In this document: in pieces, positions 10,665-22,752 of the stretch
Layout of the letters: each line of letters begins with the position of its first letter
Numbering within the stretch: position 1 is the stretch's first letter
Assembly: GCF_026151205.1 (NCBI RefSeq)
Contig: NC_087081.1
Coordinates: 12,153,113-12,217,112 of the forward strand
Length of the DNA stretch: 64,000 bases
Direction: 5' to 3'
Source: Bolinopsis microptera
Lineage: Eukaryota > Ctenophora > Tentaculata > Lobata > Bolinopsidae
The notes under the pieces: generated by a model
What the model was told of the DNA's origin: nothing
Databases searched by the model: none
Seen by the model: the letters and a program-made list of their open reading frames with translations, nothing else
Translations under genes and position numbers: made by a program

Positions 10665-12588
10665 GCAGCAATAGCAGCAAATCTGGGGAAACTTTGAAAT
10701 ACACCACTTTGAAGCATTTGACTACCCCTTAAAAATCACAAATCATGAATTCTAGTTATCTGAATATTTACATAGGTCCAAAAATGTCATAGCTTCATGA
10801 TAGTGCAACGAAATAAATCCCAGAACATTTTGGTGCTGAGTTAGGTGGTTAAGTAGTCGAAATATGACTGATTTGTTAGTGGACATTTTTTTGTACTTCT
10901 AACACTCAAACCCTTACTACACTGAAGATATGAGTGTTACAGTTAAAATTGATGGTCATTATTGAACAAAAACGGTTCATTGACACATAGTTGAAGAAAG
11001 AAATTAAAAAGGTTAATGGTCTGTGGAGTGGTTTATATGTGTTTATGTTACAGTGTACGCGTGCGCACGCGCGCGCGTACTTAACCATCTGTAGGCCAAC
11101 ATATTTAGTTTATGCTTAATTTATTTATATATTATGTCACCACTAGAGTGCCCAATACTTTTAGTGAAGGTCTAATGTAAAACGGTTAACCACCAACTGT
11201 GGTATATCAAATAAACCCCAAAAGTGTACGCGTGCGCGCGCGCGCGTACTTAACCACCTGGAATTGCACAGCATTGAGTTATCACCATAATTCCAAAAGC
11301 AGAAGACACCATCCAGGTGCCCAAAACTTTTGGCTATGGTCCCAATACCACAAAACCTTACATGTGGCCATAATGTGGTTAAAACATGTTGATTTTGGAC
11401 CTTCGGTCAACAGAAGCCATCACAAATTAACCATTGTTCAGCAACATCTGACCTTTTGGTGTCTTATTTTGTTTTGATATTTGATTATGAGAGATAGCTG
11501 AAGGATAATAAGTGATATTAAAGATAATGCAACAAAATGTGTGGCCGTATGGCGGTTAAAACGACCAAAAACACTGATTTTGGTCAATTTTAGACCTTTA
11601 TTAACCATGATGGACGCAACACAGGACTCAGCAATGTTTCTGGTCATATAAATGAGCAGGAAGTTATATCTAGATAATGTAGCATGGCCAGCTATAGCTT
11701 TACAAAGCTAATATGTGCTCTAAAAATGGTTAATTAGTGCAAATATAGGGTATTTTCGAGACATTTTAACCACCTTAGCTGCACATTGATCGGAATGCAT
11801 GAACTTGGGGTCAATTATGCATTTGCAAACAAATATACACTCATTTGGATAGCAAACCATTATCTGAAGTTCATATTGTGGTTAATTTTCACTTTAATAG
11901 ATGCCTTGTTCAACAGCCTAGCAAGTAATATAGCCCTTTTAACCACTTTTATGACAACATTTCTTGATAAATTTTATCAAGACCCTTCAAATGTCCTTTG
12001 TTGACCATAAAATGTTGACTAAAATCATTAATAATGTTTTGATTGGTGGTTAACAATAAATTTTGACATTTTAACCATCTTTTTAGCACTTTTCACGAAT
12101 ATTAACCACCTCAAATCAACCATACTATTAAATTGCACATTTGTGATAAAAATTTATCATCCATGCACAAATGAACAACCAACACTATACATCTATAATC
12201 AGAGCAATATTTATAGCTCACCGTTCATCTTCAATTTAACCACCATTAGGACCACAAAATGCCCCCAATGAGGTTTGAAAACTTTTGTGATAGTTGCACC
12301 ATGATATGATCTCAATATAATGACTACTCAGTTCATAATATCATATCTCAAAATGGTGGTTAACCCTAAAACTGGTATTTTAACCACCATAGTGGCCACA
12401 TAGATGACCCATTAACCACAATTATTCAACATGACCGTACTGCAGTGTTTTGTGCACCAGAAAAACATCACTCCAACATTGAGATTAACCACAATGAGCT
12501 GCAACATAATGTTGAAGTCAACATACTCAAATTGTGTGAAAAAAAGTCAATGTCCACCAAGTTTCCCCAGATTTGCTGCTATTGCTGC
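10665..12588. mobile_element. Non-autonomous TIR element filled with TTAACCAC motifs
   Basis: Perfect 30-bp inverted repeats occur at 10665-10694 (starting GCAGCAATAGCAGCAAATCT) and 12559-12588. The 1.9 kb between has no transposase frame. It carries 14 exact copies of TTAACCAC or its complement by my reading (e.g. 11188, 11260, 11377, 11767, 11879, 11940, 12046, 12104, 12236, 12380), plus variants and two CG/CA-rich tracts (11054-11080, 11225-11250). Dense short motifs are typical of transposase-binding sites in some DNA transposons. No target duplication was found at these ends, so the true termini may lie outside. Confidence 0.6.
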
Positions 12589-12699
12589 TCGTAGTACTTT
12601 TAAGTTTATACACTGTTTGTTCGTTTTTACTCATTTTCAAATTTAAAAATCTAATAATGACATTGCCAGCGTCAATGAAATGTGACTTGGTTGTCTCAA

Positions 12700-15600
12700 A
12701 TGTGTTCCGTGTATCCTAATTCCGGAAAAGCTAACATCTACAGAAAGCTTGTTGCAGCAAAAATCCCCAGAACATCAATTAAGAGTGAGTAGCACTACAA
12801 GATGGTTTAATTTTAGATTGGTTTAAAATCGTAGTTTGGAATTAATTAATCGCCTGACAGGAAAATGGATGCTAATACATTCAGAAGTATTAGTTCAGCA
12901 AACAAGGAAAACAGTTGATTATTCATGCTTATTGGCCTTTGCTGAATTTTACTCTTCCCCTCATGATGTAATTTTCAGGATCGCCTTCAACATATAATTG
13001 TAATATCCCCGCTCCGCGTCTAGCATGGTGTTCCTCAAATAACACCAACACTACAGTCAGATCCAACAACCAACACACTTCTCACAATCATAATAATACT
13101 GTCAGAGGGGAGCCTATCAAAGAGGTTTGATTATTACAGATTGTGAACTTAATTTATACTAATAGCTACTCAGCCATGACATGGAGAAAATATTTAAATT
13201 TTTAATGGCTATTTTTGTTTACAATTACATTCAAATTTGCATACACGTATGATATATTATGTAAAATGTTGTTATAACCTGCCATCTTTTTAGGGGCGTA
13301 ATCTCCAGGTGCATGTGCATCGTAATAACAATAATTCTAACATTGGACTTGAAATAAAGACAAAGAGTTACGACCAGACCAAGATATGCCCTGGTGAGTT
13401 CAGTTGCCAGTTAGTAGTTCTGTAAAATTATCCGATTATATAGCCTTATGATTATGGTGATATCAGATAAAATTTGCACCAGAGATCACTGATAATAAAA
13501 TACCTATTTCTCATTTAAGATGTAACTTGTTAATTTCCCAAGTTGTTACCAAGATAGGGTAACTCAATTGAAATGGAAAATACGATTTTTTGCAGAACTT
13601 TCAAATGCTGTGGTATCTCGCTAAGCAAGTCCTCATATTTCTTCAATTGGTGTTATACTTATGAAATACATTATCAGGTTTAAAGATAGTGGCTCCAGAG
13701 TGCAGAAAACCAGAAACCAGTTGGAAAAGATCGCCCCAATCTGAATATTCTAATGCTGAGGTAACATTTCATCCCTAAATTATTATTACAATAATTAATT
13801 AATTAATATAACCAAATCAATTAATATAACATAACACTTCCTTAACTTTTGAATTTAGATCTAATGAATTTTATCAGTCACTTATTTAAATCATGTCATG
13901 GTCACACAATTATAGAATATCCGTCAGAGCCCTAAATAAATATGTTTCAATTTAATGTCAGTACAACAATTGGTGTCAATTATCTGCTTGCCCCACCTAC
14001 GCAGCCCTCTTCCAATAACCAATCAGGGAGCAACATATAATTTTACTGATGAGGCAATCGATTTGAAATTAAGATGGGACTTGCTGGCGACCTTAATTTG
14101 AGTGTTGACTGAATAATAATGACACACCGTCATCAATGCGTCAAGCAAACAGTCGATTGTCGTGCATCTTGAAGATTAACAGGTCGGCAGGACTCAGAAA
14201 GTCGCTTGTTGCTTGACATAAATTAGAGTTCTTCCATTTCATCTGCAGCAGCATAGCACAATGGTTTAGATGTTGTCTAACCAAACTTTAACCGCATTTT
14301 GACCAAATATCACCACAATTGAACAACGTTAATGCCATTTGTAAAGCCGAATAGAAGCAACATGAGATGTTACTTAAGAGTATAGAAAATCTGATGTTTT
14401 TAACGGAAAAAGTAAAGATATGAAAATGAGTTGTTTTGTTCTGTGGGCACTCAAAACACCAATTAAATGTTAAATTAATGTTAAATTAAATATTAAATTA
14501 AATGTTAAACGGTATTAAATGGTCATTTCATTGTATTTAACACTTGCTGTATTTAACACTTGCAATGTGGGCTGGAATTCAATATTTTGATACTGAATGG
14601 TTTATTTATTGGCACATAACAATGTCCATTATTCTTGGGACTGAATAGCTTTTTAAAAATTTAGCTGTGGAATAACTCGAGTTACCGATTCTCTAAGTCT
14701 GAAAAGGAAAACATTTTTAATGTTTTGTCTTAAAGTGACAACCGCCGGTGTGACATGTCTATCACGCACTTTGCAAGTTAAACTCTTCTTTTTGTAAAAT
14801 TTAAAGAACTTGTCATGCATTTATAAAACAACACGCTGGCTTTGATAGACAATGTTATAATTTAGATTTTAAAACTGCATATTGACTTTGAAATACCCCC
14901 TGGGGTGCTGGGGTACTTAAGTGAAGTTATCGAATATTGCACTCGATAACCAACTCTTTACCACAATAGCCAACTTTGCCACCTGCACCAGCGACTAATA
15001 TGATGAATTAGACCAAGCTGGAGTTACTCGTTTTGTTCACTCTCTAATATCTCCGTACCCTCTTTTTGCCACTTCTCAGAGATTAAAAAAGTAAATTAAT
15101 TTTGTTGGCCACCCTTGCTGAGCCTGAAGCAAAATATCCCCTGAAAAAATGGGGGACATTTTAACAGCGTTCCTGAGTTTCTTTAAGTCAAATAATAAGC
15201 TTTCGTATGGTTTACAGTATTTAACAATATGTAAAACTAACGTGCGATTAAGCGGCAAGCAAACATACCCAACATTCACCTTGACGCCTACAACCAGTGA
15301 GCCATCTTCACGTTCTATTGGCTTAAATGGGGAGGTGAGACATATATGTTCATTGTTCAGACGCAACAACTTCCAGCAGCGACCAATAAAATCAACGAAT
15401 ATATATGTGTCAAAACAAATTCACTATTGGCGACGCTACTTATCACAAAATAAAATGTCCTTATAAACCTGTTGGTTTTACTTTAAATCGTTCAAATTCC
15501 TGAGCAGGTGTACGATGATGATATGATCAGCGTCTGGTCCTCCTTCGACCTCAAATCTTACGATCTGGATTGCAGAGGAAACAACACACGTGCAAAGAGT

Positions 15601-17398
15601 GCACCCCCGCGCAGACTCTCGTATCACTGCGGTAACGCAACTCTGCTCTACTCAGAATCCAGGGTAAATCTTACAATGAATTTTGTTTTTATGTAGTGCC
15701 CATACAATTTCTAGATTATTTGGCAACGCATAGGTCGTTACGCCGCTGATGGACTTCAATAATAAACTTTATGTTTTGTGATATTATCTGCCGTTTTTGA
15801 GTATATTTAAAAGCTCTTCTTTCACGAGATATCGTAACATAGCAACCACTCATCACTTCTAGTAAGCTGAATTCAAAGACCCAAGCTGTCTTGCTATGAT
15901 TTGATTTTGTGACCTCTCTTTTAATGCTCATTGCTTGCAACAACCACTCTTTTTTTTGAAGCAAAAGTAATTAAAGTTGGATTGTAATATCTTACAACGA
16001 TAACACGAAACTTAGAATATGTATAACGTAATGATGGTGAGCGACAGTACTTTGCCATGAAACTTGAGGAATGTTATGCAGGAGTGAGGAGGCCCTGTCC
16101 AGGCACAGCGTCACGGTCTCAATTCAAGTCACGTGACAATAAAATACACTAGCCATGTAAAGGAGGAGTAGAACTAAACTAAACTTTGTCATGCTTGTTG
16201 TTTTATGATATAATTTGAACGCTCAGCCCGCTTTAGTAGGAGAGTTTAGGAGCACAATGATGTCATTTTTTCAAACTCTTTACTTTTGTTTCATTACTTT
16301 ATAAATACAAATCGGAGAAATAAGTCCTGCAACTATTGAAAATAATATCCGTAAAATATGTTTTTAGATGTGGTAATTCTAGTTCTGCTACAATTATTAG
16401 TCTACCTTATATTATTTCTTATGCGGACAATTTAAGTGTACTCATCAATAGAAAGTCAGAGTTAGTTAAAATTGGCAGAATTTCTATTTTAAAGACCTAT
16501 TTCAAAAAATTTCTCAATCATCTTTAGTTTGTGCATGCCAAATTTTCGAACAGTCTCTCAAAAGCTGTGGGAGGAGATGTAATTTTAAAAACAAGCCTTA
16601 GACCCGGAAAATAACACGTTCTAACGATAATAAAAAACAAAAATAAACGTTTATTTTTGTCTTATTTAACGATTAACAAACAAGTTTGTTAATTGTTAAA
16701 TGAGACATCTAGCAAGTGCTCGCCACTTGTTCCTTATATTTGTCAACATCTTTAAAATATTCGTTCTGGAATTGATATAATAAATGAGTTTAATAAATCG
16801 TTGACGTACAAATAAATTCAAATTATACGTACAGATACGTGCAAATACATACAAATACGTCGACGTACAAACAATAGAAATTTATAACAGAAAAACTTCC
16901 CTCCTGTGAACCTGTAAAAGTTAAGAACAGTACAGGTTTAATGAGGACAAAGGTATAGTTAATAATCACAAGACACGTCCAATTATTCCCGCATTCCTTT
17001 ATAAACTTCATACTTTTAAATTGTCATCATTCAATACACGGTGATGTCTATTGTCTATATGATGAACATTCTCATGCGAAACCAATAAATAACACTATGA
17101 TATTTTCACAGGGTAGTTCTCAGTGCTCAAAAAGAGACAGAAGTCACGATAAATTGAAACAAGTCCTAGCAGAAACAACTCCAAAACTCGTCAAAAGTGT
17201 CCACCTGGATTATGATCTATACTTACAGGTAATGGGTATAAAATGTGTTTCATAATTTGGCGTTTTATAAATTTGATAAAATTGAGGGAGACGCTCAATG
17301 GAGCTTCGAGTGAGCGAGTGTTCCTCCTCCTCCTCCTCCTCCTCCAGATCCTGACACACAAACAGTCCCTGAACTGGGGTCTGACCAGTTTTCCCTAA
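12700..17398 (+). CDS. Eight-exon gene, protein of unknown function (about 284 aa)
   Basis: The exons were assembled from matching splice sites and phases: 12700-12784, 12979-13124, 13294-13393, 13678-13760, 15218-15334, 15508-15663, 17112-17228, 17348-17398 (TAA 17396-17398). Each junction has AG/GT borders and the reading frame closes at every join. ATG 12700 follows an in-frame TGA at 12676, so it is a plausible start, but further 5' exons cannot be excluded. The product is hydrophilic, rich in Ser, Asn, Arg and Lys, with an N/H-rich stretch, no signal peptide, no membrane segment and no motif I recognise. The acidic YDDDMISVWSSFDL stretch in exon 6 and KLKQVLAETTPKLVKSV in exon 7 look folded or helical. 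The last acceptor uses a (TCC)n tract at 17319-17345. Function: none proposed. Confidence 0.75.
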
Positions 17399-18480
17399 CT
17401 CACGGTAAGGTCCACCCAGGGTGTCAGAATGCAGGGGATCTATCATCTATGCTGGCGTCCTGTTTAGGGGCCAACATGGGACGTAGTACTGTAGAAAACT
17501 CGTTGATGTAAAGTTCACGATTTTGTTGAGGTTGTTCTTGGTAGCGTCCCCAAGTTTCCGTATTTCGTTAGCAAAATCCCCTTTTGAACCTATTTTCACG
17601 AGGCCTGCAGTCACCGATCCATTAAGGTGGTTACTTGGTAAAGTTTTATCTGAGTTAAGTAAGTGCTCTTATCCTGTGTGATATACCCCTCGGTGGCCGA
17701 TACAGACCCTACTAGGACGAACAACGCAAATAAAGCAAAACCAGACATTAATACGGTTACTAATACACTTTAACAAACTTTTAGAAACGAAACATAGCAA
17801 TGCTGAGCTAAATGGCAAATGAAGGCTGCACTGGCCACTATACTTCATCTGTGTTGCTGTGGGAACTAAACTTTGGCCTGCTCCTTTATAAATATTGACA
17901 ACGTTTAGTAGTCATTTTCGCAAGATTATTTTACCATTTTCAGTATCTGTTTGACGGCTACGATAAGCTATATTATTTGGGGTTAAAAAGAAGAGTTTGT
18001 AACTTTCAAGGTTAAAACTTAACAGCTCGTATTAATAAGGCGGTGAATAAATAATTATAATATGAAGCTTGTAAGATAACGATTGTTTCCTCTTAGACAA
18101 ATGCCTCTTACTGATTGACGATTGTTCGGCAGCCAACTGTTCGTTTGAGTATTCTGCTTTTAAAAGAAGCATAACACGTAAGGCTTTACAGTTTACTTGT
18201 GTCGGCTTGAGTCTAGCTGGAGGAAATACTGTTCTGGAAGCCCAAGGGTCTACATTTAATGTAGCGCGTTGATTAGATTTTGAGCTGAATGTCCCGCGAT
18301 TCAACATGGTTTACGTACATGCCGCGCGCTTCTGCAGCTAGACTGCTAGATCGATCGACTGCGATGCATGCTGGTTGTATTATTTATCATATTCTTCACA
18401 TTATTCATGAGCAGAACTCTGCTGGACTGATCTAATTGTGTTAAATCACTAACTTTTTGAACTTTAAATGACACCCTCAC
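17399..18480. other. Intergenic region with the likely 3' UTR of the upstream gene
   Basis: An AATAAA hexamer at 17729-17734 could serve the upstream gene. A minus-strand frame at 18032-18307 has no supporting features. Nothing else is recognisable. Confidence 0.35.
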
Positions 18481-19097
18481 CCTCCAGACACACCAAACTG
18501 ACACTCGGCCACAAGCATGCCAAAATCATCAAAAACCTCAACACTACACTCAGCAAAAACAGACAAGATTACAGAACTGCAGTTCACCTCATCACGGGTC
18601 ACTGCGGCTTAAACAAACACCTTCACACCATTTGCAAATCAAACACCAGTGCTTGTCCTATGTGCGGCGACGGAGAGGAAACTGTCTCACACTTCCTTGG
18701 ACAGTGTCCAGCTATTGCCCAAATTAGAGGTCAATATTTCCAGGACTACTACCTCTCTGTCAATGACATATTCGACAACCAACACATCACCACAATTGTC
18801 AATTTCGCAAACCGCACCAAACGCTTAATTGTGCCGGAAGAGCTGGATCAGACCGGGGTGACTTAAAGTATTATCTCATATGCTGTCTCGTCTCGTTCTA
18901 CTTTTCCAAACCCAGCTGGCATTTAAGCGTATCATTTTGACTCATATATCATCTTACACCATCCTCCACCAATCACTCTGATTTCACCGGCAACCTTCCC
19001 CAAGGTTGCCACACCCCAGAGGTAGGCAGAGCATCTCAATGCTATCCTCTCGTGGGCTATCTTGGCCCAGCCTCTCTTAAAAAAAAAAAAAAAAAAA
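18481..19097 (+). mobile_element. Severely 5'-truncated LINE with poly(A) tail
   Basis: The frame 18468-18866 encodes the C-terminal tail of an RNase-H-type LINE: TGHCGLNKHLH, then CPMCGDGEETVSHFLGQCP, the cysteine-histidine cluster usual at that position. A 3' UTR follows, then about 19 A residues ending near 19097. CCCTCACC occurs just before the element (18474-18481) and straight after the tail, which fits an 8-bp target duplication. The first codons of the frame are therefore flanking DNA. It is a dead copy. Confidence 0.82.
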
Positions 19098-19600
19098 ACC
19101 CTCACCTGACTCCGGGAAGGTGTTTTAACCTCCGTCGTTTCAGTTTTGGGCAGGGTTTTCTAATTTGTAATTCCTCAATGAAATTGTTGACTGTGCGAAA
19201 GAAGGTTGAAGGAGATAGAAGGGGGTCAAAATTGTGACCCAATTTTGAGTGGCTCCTTCTGAAAACTTAAAAGTTTATCATATAAATTGGTAAAATCGAA
19301 TAAGTTTTATTTTATTTTACTTATCGAAGTTGATAAGCAATAACACGGTGAACTCCCCAGGCGCTGAAATTGGAAAAGTGTGTTCCAGTGGGAGTTTCCG
19401 ACAAGAGGATAAGAAAAGACATCGCCACGATTTTCAAGAAACACAACGCTTCAAAATTCCCGAAATGAGACCGATAGATTTTACTCCTGCAAACTAAGAG
19501 TTTGACGGCACCATTAAGATTTATATCCCGAGGTCTGGCTGATGAAGTAATCCGCCGACTCGTCTAGTTTTTCGAACTGATGCAACATCGATTACATTGT
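19098..19600. other. Intergenic, no gene seen
   Basis: It is AT-rich DNA without a supported exon or repeat. Confidence 0.3.
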
Positions 19601-19603
19601 TTA

Positions 19604-19722
19604 GGGTCGTTCACGTATTAGGTAATTAATTTAATAATCCTCCTCCCTCTCTGTGTTGAAATTACATTAGCGGTATCATTTAGAAATCCCCCTCGGTGAT
19701 TACGTAATATGTGAACGACCCC
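19604..19722. mobile_element. MITE, PIF/Harbinger-like, short copy
   Basis: The ends are GGGTCGTTCACGTATTA and the inverted TAATATGTGAACGACCCC. It shares both ends with the copy at 24233-24396. The flanks are TTA and TAA. It is 119 bp and non-coding. Confidence 0.7.
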
Positions 19723-19725
19723 TAA

Positions 19726-21640
19726 GTGGAAATTTTCATTACTATTCACAGTTTTTTCCCTTTAATTTTTGCGATTTTTCGGACGTTCAAATTCGTGTTT
19801 TTGTGCGATTGACACGTCATGACGTCATGTGGAAAATTTTGCAGGAGCACTGACAACTGACTTATATATTTTAGATGAGTAAACTTAAATTAAATTAAGC
19901 AAGTATATTGTACAAATATGTATATTATTTTTAAAGTTACGAAAAGTAATTTTTAGAGATCAAAAGGAACTTTATTGTTCTCGGAATTTTCGAGAAAAGA
20001 AAAGGGCGGGGTACAATGTACATTAATCGAATCGTAGCACTTGACCAAACATGGTCAATCTTAGTTTATAACTTTATCAGACAGTTTGCTCGTTTCACAA
20101 CGTTTATTAATTACGTACTTGCTGATCAATCGATGGGCCAGTGAATCTTGATGCTTTAGAATTCGTGGTAGATATTTTCTGAGGGTAATGTTTAGTTGTT
20201 CCAGTTTTTCAGAGAGAGCAGCCAAATGTTGTATCACTCAGGATGTTGATTGTTGAAGCGACAGCAAACTTAATTTTGGACTTTGGTCTATAGTGGTATT
20301 TGGACCTTGCAGCCAGAGTTTCTCAAATTTCTCAAAGGAAGCATCCCCAAGATTACAAAGTTGATGAATATTATTTTCACTACAAAACAGTGATTCTAAT
20401 GACTTGGTATAGTGCTGCAGCCAGAACCAGTGTAAAAGAGGATTACCATTTCCGATATGTTTTTACCTTGCATCAAAAAATCCTTAAAATAAACCTGATG
20501 GTTCGTTTTTCACGCTAACATAGAGTTCTACAATCTACATTAGAGAGACGGTATCTTCATTTTAACAAATAAAATGCACAAATTTTGTTGGTATTAAAAG
20601 AGAATGGATCCCATTGAATTTCTTGTGTTATACTCGACTAGATTTTAAATTAAATAATAATTAATCAGGTCCAATCAAAACGGAGATTCCGATCAATTTA
20701 TTAAAACTATTTACAACTTACAAAGTCGATCAGGTTATATTTATAAATATAACCGGATATTTATAAAATCAGAAAACTGATCAAATCTCGAATCAAATAT
20801 GCTAATATAAATCAGGGTTACTCGATCGAGGGCCGTTGATTTCATCATAAACTTTTCGTATACTTCAGGTTAGGGTCAATTAAGTTACAAATAAGCATCG
20901 TACTTAAAATTAAGTGAAATTTAAACGACGATCACATCTTTTAAGTTGTTCAGTCATGAGTTATGGCACATTAATCATTAATCAATATAAATTTGAATTT
21001 CTAGAAAATCGAATTTTAGATTCATTGGAACTACATGCTCAAGCTTCTTTCAATCCAATCATTAAGCCCTGGATTCTGATTAAAATAGTCCCACAAATTC
21101 CGTGTCCCCTCCAACAAAACAACAACATATCGGAAATGATGATGTCACGTGATCACTAGTATCTACTTATCATCCCAGTAGAACACGTCTCATTCTGTCT
21201 GAAGGAGTGTGGTTCGCATTGTTCTGCTCCACGATAGGATGAGCCGAACAGATAAACTGAAATTAGGATGATTATTGATCGGTGTTTCAAATCTGGTGAA
21301 TTAATTAAGTAGATAATCAAGAAAGTAGAAACCACCTCTGAAGTTGATGACCTCGGTAAAATGGTTTAAATTCCTTTAATTGCAATGATTCGTAGGTATT
21401 ATTATCCAATATCCGTATACGTTTATATCACAATGCAGTTTTCTAAGAATTTAAAGGTTTCGTCGAAAGTCAACGAAGGGCTAGAACTCAGAAAGTCTAG
21501 CGTTTCCGCCTACAATTCGTGGAGGCGCAACGGTCTTGGGCCAACTGCTTATAGAATCGTCAGGTAGTTAACGGCAGGTATTAAGAAAAATGTTCCATTT
21601 CTTTTGGTGTCAGGAATTGTCAAGCAACTATGCATTATAT
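19726..21640. other. Intergenic, no gene seen
   Basis: A plus-strand frame at 20300-20518 (72 codons) has no splice sites or motif support. The missing 3' exon of the minus-strand LRR gene may lie in this stretch or in 22081-22750, but I could not identify it. Confidence 0.3.
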
Positions 21641-21641
21641 A

Positions 21642-22075
21642 CAGGGGAGCCAAAAGTCAGTGCACATACGTTGGCCTTAAAAGCTCAGTCAGTGAGTGCC
21701 TGATTGAGTCAATTTATTCTGGTATTTTTTTTGAACATTTGAACATTTAAAATATAATTTGAAACATAACAGTAACGTTATTCAAATCTCAAACAGAAAC
21801 AGTATGGTATGACTTGCTATTACAACTCATTCGAGGAATATAACGAATCAAAGAAGCAAAGAATATTCATGTTCATTTTTTTCGAATGAAGGTTCATTTT
21901 CGCATTTATTTGATAGATTGAATATTCGGATCGAGCTAAATTGTATTGGATTGTGTTTGGCCATTCAAATTACACTTGCCGTGAAATTATTAATGAGAGT
22001 TCCAGCTTCTCAGATGACCGAGATCTGAAGCATAACGAGTTTATTCATTAGGTGTGATCAGGTGATTGGGTTGAT
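21642..22075 (-). repeat. Partial copy of the mariner-like element found at 42503-43248
   Basis: It starts CAGGGGAGCCAAAAGTCAGT and then follows the right half of the 42503-43248 element (in reverse complement) for about 430 bp, through TCAGATGACCGAGAT and GATCAGGTGATTGG. The other end is missing. Confidence 0.75.
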
Positions 22076-22229
22076 ACTACATCCGCATTATGGGCATCGT
22101 GCAGAGAGCCTAATACGGTGTCGTAGCAAGCTATCGCATCCTCGAATGAGCAGTGACCTGTGACAGTATACTATCTATCTAATCTGCAAAGTTACAAATC
22201 TGAAATATGAAACACAGCGGTGGTATAAG

Positions 22230-22251
22230 ACACCCCCCCCCCCCCCCCCCC
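22230..22251 (+). repeat. Poly(C) run, about 22 bp
   Basis: An uninterrupted C tract, prone to slippage and consensus error. Confidence 0.9.
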
Positions 22252-22752
22252 TGTAGATTCCATGACTCGTTTAAGTTGGGTTCACGGACCACCACTTGCA
22301 CTTCCAATCCGACACGACGTGTATGACATGCGATGAAGATAAAATGGCGCGCGCGCTGGGAACGCATAACGCGCACAAACATGTCTGAAAATAATAAGTC
22401 GCGCGTTCCAAAACAGTAAATGTGGGTCTATATTTGGAAACAAGCATGCCTGCAGATAGTAGAACTTCCACAAGCAGCTCAACCATATGTCAGGTTACAC
22501 GAGCATGAAAAAGGGGCATATTTATTCGTGTGATTGTGACCCCATCTTTTGTAACATATTATAACACATGGTGTTGCTGACTGTATTAAAATGATTGCAA
22601 AATCACATTAGTAGGAACTTAAAATACCTCATAATTGATAATTCCAAGTAAGCACCCATTTTTCCAGGAAAAATGATCTTCCCTTCTTCTTAGAAAACAG
22701 TTTTCAGTGTACGAGTTAAAGTTTCAAGAAAAAGCAAATTATTGTAACTTAC

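Noticed and set aside
15076-15369. Minus-strand 97-codon frame
   Set aside because: It is antisense to the phase-matched plus-strand exon 15218-15334.
20300-20518. 72-codon plus-strand frame
   Set aside because: No splice sites, homology motif or codon signal supports it.
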